Assembly: GCA_900557655.1 (NCBI GenBank)
Contig: USTX01000013.1
Coordinates: 1 to 9,846, forward strand
Length of the DNA stretch: 9,846 bases
Direction: 5' to 3'
Source of the DNA: an uncultured Eubacteriales bacterium
GTDB taxonomy: Bacteria > Bacillota > Clostridia > Christensenellales > UBA1242
Shown here: positions 6,876-9,846 of the stretch, piece after piece
Layout of the letters: each line of letters opens with the position of its first letter
How positions within the stretch are numbered: position 1 is the stretch's first letter
The notes under the pieces: generated by a model
The model's input: the letters and a program-made list of their open reading frames with translations, nothing else
Told to the model about the DNA's origin: nothing
Database searches by the model: none
Translations under genes and position numbers: made by a program

Positions 6876-7118
6876 ATGGAGTATAACAGAAAATCAATGA
6901 TTTTAGGCGTAATCATAACGCTTTTGTGTGTGGCTGTTGGCGTTGTTTGTTTGGCGCTTAATGCGAAAACTTTTGCATGGATTATGTTTGCGGTAATTCT
7001 TGCGCTTGCTATTTTTCAAGCCGTTTCTTTCTGGTATTTTGCTAAGGCGCTAAGAAAAGAAGAAGGCGAAAACAACGCTGAAATAAAGGCAAACAAAGAA
7101 AACGCCGATAAAAATTAA
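6876..7118 (+). CDS. small two-helix membrane protein, function unknown
   Basis: The 80-residue product has two predicted membrane helices at about residues 8-29 and 33-54 with a very short turn, then a charged, hydrophilic tail (KALRKEE... to the end, rich in K, E and N). With the positive-inside rule, both ends probably face the cytoplasm. AAGGAG lies 7 nt before the ATG, a strong ribosome binding site, so the gene is real despite its size. It has its own promoter (6844-6852) and a terminator immediately after the stop, so it is a single-gene unit. I recognise no family. It contains no catalytic motif and could be a small regulator or stabiliser of a membrane complex, but nothing in the sequence favours one role. 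Confidence 0.78.
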   Translation: MEYNRKSMILGVIITLLCVAVGVVCLALNAKTFAWIMFAVILALAIFQAVSFWYFAKALRKEEGENNAEIKANKENADKN

Positions 7119-7156
7119 GGCAAACCCCCTCACGATGTTGAGGGTTTTTTATTGCC
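7119..7156 (+). terminator. rho-independent terminator after the small membrane protein
   Basis: CCCTCA (7126-7131 region) pairs with TGAGGG ahead of a six-T run at 7145-7150. An outer GGCAA/TTGCC pair embraces the hairpin, with a small CC bulge. It begins right after the stop codon. Confidence 0.8.
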
Positions 7157-7205
7157 AAAATTCATCAAATTGAATAGAAAGGCACAAGTGGGGCACCATT
7201 AGTGT

Positions 7206-7211
7206 AAGGAG
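7206..7211 (+). promoter_or_regulatory. ribosome binding site deciding the start at 7219
   Basis: AAGGAG here is 7 nt from the ATG at 7219 but only 4 nt from the in-frame GTG at 7216. The spacing favours the ATG, making the protein 192 rather than 193 residues. Confidence 0.75.
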
Positions 7212-7218
7212 ATTTGTG

Positions 7219-7797
7219 ATGGAATCGAAAAATACTGGTGCCATTATGGCTACAATTTTTTTTATTTTAACGTGCGCGATTATCGGCAGTTGTTTTATGG
7301 CGTTTGTTTATCCTGAAAAAAAGGTAACGGTGGCGTCGCCAAGAGTGACGGCGGCGGACGGCATAACGGTGACTGACAAAAAGGGTCAAACGGTGCAGAC
7401 TATTGAGCTTTCAAAGTCAAAACTTGGCCTTAAACCCGTAACGGGCAAAGAAAACTGTGACACGGATATCCCTTCAACCGTAACTGACAGGACGGGAAGT
7501 GAGGGTGTTTATGGCGTGTTTAAAATCAAGTCAACAGTCGCGTGGAAGATGTATGTAACCAACGTCAAGGTTGAAACCAAGGCCGAGCCCGGCGACCAAC
7601 GCGAGCATATTCAAGTTGCGCTTAAAGACGTGCAAAAAAGCTGTCAAAACCTTAAAGAAGATAAAATCTTGTTAACGTCGGGCAAACCTAGCGACGAAGA
7701 GAAAGAATTTACACTTTTGGTTTGGCTGCATTCGCATGCTGGCAATGAGTTTACCGGCGCAAAAATAAGCTTTAATATTGTATTTGAAGCGGCGTAA
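7219..7797 (+). CDS. exported beta-rich protein, faintly TasA/camelysin-like
   Basis: The 192-residue product begins MESKNTG and has one hydrophobic segment at about residues 9-30. It ends near IGSC at 22-25, a poor lipobox, so a signal anchor is more likely than a lipoprotein. The rest is a soluble, lysine-rich, beta-rich domain with two cysteines (C80, C142) that could form a disulfide outside the cell. The C-terminus (VWLHSHAGNEFTGAKISFNIVFEA) reads like the closing strands of TasA/CalY (camelysin) surface fibre proteins, where a W-L...N-x-F-x-G...F-x-V-x-F-E-A pattern is common. That comparison is from memory and weak. No SipW-type signal peptidase gene is nearby. The start at ATG 7219 is chosen over the GTG at 7216 because of the ribosome binding site spacing. 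No terminator follows. Confidence 0.7.
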   Translation: MESKNTGAIMATIFFILTCAIIGSCFMAFVYPEKKVTVASPRVTAADGITVTDKKGQTVQTIELSKSKLGLKPVTGKENCDTDIPSTVTDRTGSEGVYGVFKIKSTVAWKMYVTNVKVETKAEPGDQREHIQVALKDVQKSCQNLKEDKILLTSGKPSDEEKEFTLLVWLHSHAGNEFTGAKISFNIVFEAA

Positions 7798-7813
7798 TTT
7801 AATAAACGCTTAA

Positions 7814-7841
7814 TTCAATAAATTGTGCATTAAATTAAACT
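7814..7841 (+). promoter_or_regulatory. possible promoter for the flippase gene
   Basis: TTCAAT (7814-7819) and TAAACT (7836-7841) are 16 bp apart and would start transcription near 7848, about 43 nt before the ATG at 7891. The surrounding DNA is almost all A/T, so such pairs arise easily by chance. Confidence 0.3.
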
Positions 7842-7890
7842 TATAGTTGTGCGTGCAAAAAAGCTGGCTGTTTGGCGCATAATAACTTTG

Positions 7891-9459
7891 ATGAAAAAGG
7901 CCAAAGACAAAACCAAAAAAAGTTTTACGCATGGAGCCTTGTCTTTATGCGTTTTTTTGGCGCTTGGAAAAATTATTGGCGCAGTTTACAGGTTGCCCTT
8001 AACGTGGATTTTGGGCGCAGTTGGAATCGGCACTTATCAAATGATTTTTCCGTTATATAGTCTGCTTTTAACGCTGTCAAGTTCGTCTGTACCGCAGGCG
8101 CTTGCCAAGATTATAAGCGCAAAAAGGGCTAAGGGAGACGTGGTTGGTGTGCGTCAAACCTTTCTTTCGGCTAGCATTTGGCTGGTCATTTTGTCGGGAC
8201 TGGCGACGGGGCTTGTGATGTTATTTGCGCGGCCGTTTGCGGCGCTGCAAGGCAATGCGGACGCATTTATTTGCTTTTTTGGGATTGCTCCTGCCATTTT
8301 GTTTGTTGGCATAATCGCGGCCTATCGCGGGTATTTTCAAGGTAACGAAAATATGACACCGTCTGGGGTCAGTTCGCTGATAGAGCAGGTGGTTAAGATG
8401 GCGGCAGGGCTGTTTCTTGCCTACTTGTTTAGACCGAGGGGAGTGTATTGGTCGGTTTTTGGCGCGCTCTTGGGCGTAAGTATAAGCGAACTTGTTGCGG
8501 CTAATTTTTTAGCGATACGCTTTTTGTGTGATAAGGGGCGGCCGCGACTAAATTTTGGCAATCTTAATTTTAAGTGTTGCTCTAAAAAGATTTTTGCTAT
8601 CTGCCTGCCGGCGACGCTTGGCGGGTTGATTATGCCATTGGTTCAGTTTATAGACAGCGGGCTGGTTGTTAATTTACTTGATGGCATTGGCTTTTCGCAC
8701 GATGTGTCTGTGGCGATGTTTGGCGTGTCAAGCGGGGCGGTGGGGTCACTTATAAACTTGCCCGTTGTTGTAAGTTTGGCGATTGCGACGGCGGCGCTTC
8801 CAAGCATTTCAAAAAATAATGAACTTAATTGTAACGAAAAAGTAAAAGCCACCATCGACAAAAGTTGGACGCTTACTTTGTTTTTTTCGGTGCCATGTGC
8901 GGTGGGGCTGGCGCTATTGTCGCGGCCGATAATGGGCTTATTATATGGCAAAGTTCTTAGTAATACAGAACTTACTGCGGCGTCAGGGCTTTTAAAAATT
9001 GGTGCAACAAGCATAATTTTTCTGGCGCTTACGCAGGTTGCAAGCGGCGTATGTCAGGGCCTTGGCAAATTCAAAATCCCGCTGTTTGGCTTAATTTTGG
9101 GTGGGTCAATTAAGATAATTGCCAACTTTTGTTTGATACGCGTACCGACCATAAACATTTATGGTGACCAAATTGCCAATATTTTGTGCTTTTTTACGTC
9201 TGCGGCGTTTGATTTTGCGTTTATCGTGCGCTTTTTTACAATAAGCACCCTTAAAAATACCTTAAAAATCGCATTTTTGGCAGCAGTAATGGCAATGTTT
9301 GTTATAATTTTCGATTATTTTGTTGACATAAACAATTTTATTTGGTTGTGCGTTTGCATTTTAGGCGCGGTGATTATCTATTTTGCGTTGGCGACAATAA
9401 TTTTTAAAAAACACGAGAAAAATAGTGCAATGATAAAGGGGCGTCAAAAAACAAAATAA
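7891..9459 (+). CDS. SpoVB/MurJ-type polysaccharide flippase (MATE/MOP superfamily)
   Basis: The 522-residue, highly hydrophobic protein has about 13-14 membrane helices. Its N-terminus is diagnostic: SFTHGALSLCVFLALGKIIG, then YRLPLTWILGAVGIGTYQM, then PLYSLLLTLSSSSVPQALAK, which matches the SpoVB/YtgP branch of the MOP flippases. Other hallmarks are YRGYFQGNENMTP near residue 145 and QFIDSGLV near 252. Members flip lipid-linked oligosaccharides such as lipid II across the membrane for cell-wall, spore-cortex or polysaccharide synthesis. The frame opens at a GTG at 7849, but I use the ATG at 7891 because family members begin with a short basic segment followed by the helix, as here (MKKAKDKTKK). 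Neither start has a clear ribosome binding site. Which flippase subtype it is (SpoVB, MurJ-like YtgP or exopolysaccharide) cannot be decided here. No terminator separates it from dusB. Confidence 0.9.
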   Translation: MKKAKDKTKKSFTHGALSLCVFLALGKIIGAVYRLPLTWILGAVGIGTYQMIFPLYSLLLTLSSSSVPQALAKIISAKRAKGDVVGVRQTFLSASIWLVILSGLATGLVMLFARPFAALQGNADAFICFFGIAPAILFVGIIAAYRGYFQGNENMTPSGVSSLIEQVVKMAAGLFLAYLFRPRGVYWSVFGALLGVSISELVAANFLAIRFLCDKGRPRLNFGNLNFKCCSKKIFAICLPATLGGLIMPLVQFIDSGLVVNLLDGIGFSHDVSVAMFGVSSGAVGSLINLPVVVSLAIATAALPSISKNNELNCNEKVKATIDKSWTLTLFFSVPCAVGLALLSRPIMGLLYGKVLSNTELTAASGLLKIGATSIIFLALTQVASGVCQGLGKFKIPLFGLILGGSIKIIANFCLIRVPTINIYGDQIANILCFFTSAAFDFAFIVRFFTISTLKNTLKIAFLAAVMAMFVIIFDYFVDINNFIWLCVCILGAVIIYFALATIIFKKHEKNSAMIKGRQKTK

Positions 9460-9478
9460 TAAGTTATGGGCAAAACTA

Positions 9479-9507
9479 TTGCACAAAGTCAAAATAATTG
9501 ATAAAAT
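9479..9507 (+). promoter_or_regulatory. promoter placing the transcript start at the dusB ATG
   Basis: TTGCAC (9479-9484), a 17-bp spacer and TAAAAT (9502-9507) form a good sigma-A promoter. The usual start, seven bases beyond the -10 box, is 9514, the A of the ATG. Transcription from here would give a leaderless message. Confidence 0.55.
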
Positions 9508-9513
9508 AGGGCT

Positions 9514-9846
9514 ATGAATAAGCAGTTAAAAATTGGAAATATGGTTTTAAAAAACAATGTGATTTTGGCGCCGATGGCGGGCTTTTCTGACACGGGTTTT
9601 CGCAGCCTTGCGTATAAGTTTGGCGTGGGGTTGGCCGTAACCGAGATGGTAAGCGTTAAGGCGCTGGCGTTTGAGAATGAAAAAACCAAAGACCTGCTTA
9701 TAACCCAAGAAAACGAGCGGCCAGTTGCAGTGCAGATTTTTGGTCACGAGCCTGAGGTTTTTGCGCGCGTTGTTAAGTCTGGCGTGCTTGACAAATTTGA
9801 TATCATTGATATTAATATGGGCTGCCCAGCGCCCAAAATTGTAAAT
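9514..9846 (+). CDS. dusB: tRNA-dihydrouridine synthase DusB, N-terminal part
   Basis: The 111 residues available run off the right edge. APMAGFSDTGFRSLAYKFG (residues 19-37) is the FMN-binding start of the Dus TIM barrel. TEMVSVKAL (43-51), VAVQIFGHEP (71-80) and IDINMGCPAPKI (98-109) follow in the usual order and spacing; C104 of the NMGCP motif is the expected catalytic general acid. The TEMVS and NMGCPAPKI wording fits DusB of Bacillota. Dus enzymes use FMN and NADPH to reduce specific uridines of the tRNA D-loop. The ATG at 9514 has only an AGGG two bases upstream, too close to act as a normal ribosome binding site. The gene lies 54 nt after the flippase stop with no terminator between, so read-through transcription is also possible. 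Confidence 0.95.
   Translation, partial: MNKQLKIGNMVLKNNVILAPMAGFSDTGFRSLAYKFGVGLAVTEMVSVKALAFENEKTKDLLITQENERPVAVQIFGHEPEVFARVVKSGVLDKFDIIDINMGCPAPKIVN

Noticed and set aside
7192..7242. GGCACCA/TGGTGCC pairing that could loop out the ribosome binding site of the 7219 gene
   Set aside because: Only 7 bp with a 37-nt loop, and the ribosome binding site and start remain single-stranded in the loop, so a regulatory effect is not supported.
7849..7890. GTG start at 7849 for the flippase
   Set aside because: The extra 14 residues do not resemble the family N-terminus and no ribosome binding site precedes the GTG. The ATG at 7891 fits better, though the true start is not proven.
9425..9484. GTGCAAT/ATTGCAC inverted repeat at the end of the flippase gene
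   Set aside because: Only 7 bp with a 46-nt separation, one arm in coding sequence and no T-run after it; not a credible terminator.
1..9846. CRISPR array, insertion sequence, tRNA, rRNA or riboswitch
   Set aside because: Reading both strands showed no evenly spaced direct repeats with unique spacers, no transposase motifs with terminal repeats, no tRNA or rRNA-like segments, and no leader long or structured enough for a known riboswitch.

Overview
The window looks like a chromosomal segment from an AT-leaning, uncultured Gram-positive bacterium of the Bacillota, probably Clostridia. The evidence is sigma-A type promoters close to consensus, AAGGAG-type ribosome binding sites, a SpoVB-like flippase, a lipoprotein with a Gram-positive style signal, and GLUG/Big2-type surface proteins. 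This assignment is an inference, because there is no rRNA or other taxonomic marker in the window.

Layout: (1) Positions 1-533, minus strand, hold the N-terminal part of a TtcA-like PP-loop tRNA thiolase, cut by the window edge. (2) Positions 534-714 form a divergent intergenic region. It carries a perfect -35/-10 promoter pointing right, with a 14-bp perfect palindrome filling most of its spacer. (3) Positions 715-6522 encode three successive exported proteins: a lipoprotein (715-1848), a long secreted GLUG-type solenoid protein (2124-4535) and a membrane-anchored protein (4711-6522). Each begins with a Big2/Ig-like module, and each has its own promoter; the first two also have their own terminators. 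(4) A small stand-alone Smr-domain gene (6525-6800) follows the third surface gene after 2 nt. (5) Two small envelope proteins follow: a two-helix membrane protein (6876-7118) and an N-terminally anchored beta-rich protein (7219-7797) whose C-terminus is faintly TasA/camelysin-like. (6) A SpoVB/MurJ-type flippase (start taken at 7891) follows, then the N-terminal part of a DusB tRNA-dihydrouridine synthase (9514 to the edge).

The centre is therefore a cell-surface gene cluster, flanked on both sides by tRNA-modification genes. The three Big-domain proteins differ in how they are held: lipid anchor, no visible anchor, and membrane helix. They could be a functional set, but no enzyme active site or known partner is visible. 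No CRISPR array, transposase, tRNA, rRNA or recognisable riboswitch was seen.

The observations most worth checking are the palindrome inside the perfect promoter (624-652), a predicted leaderless start for dusB (9514), the symmetrical inverted repeat made of two extended -10 elements (6819-6853), and the anchor-free GLUG solenoid within the three-protein set. I did not find convincing evidence of a wholly new system.
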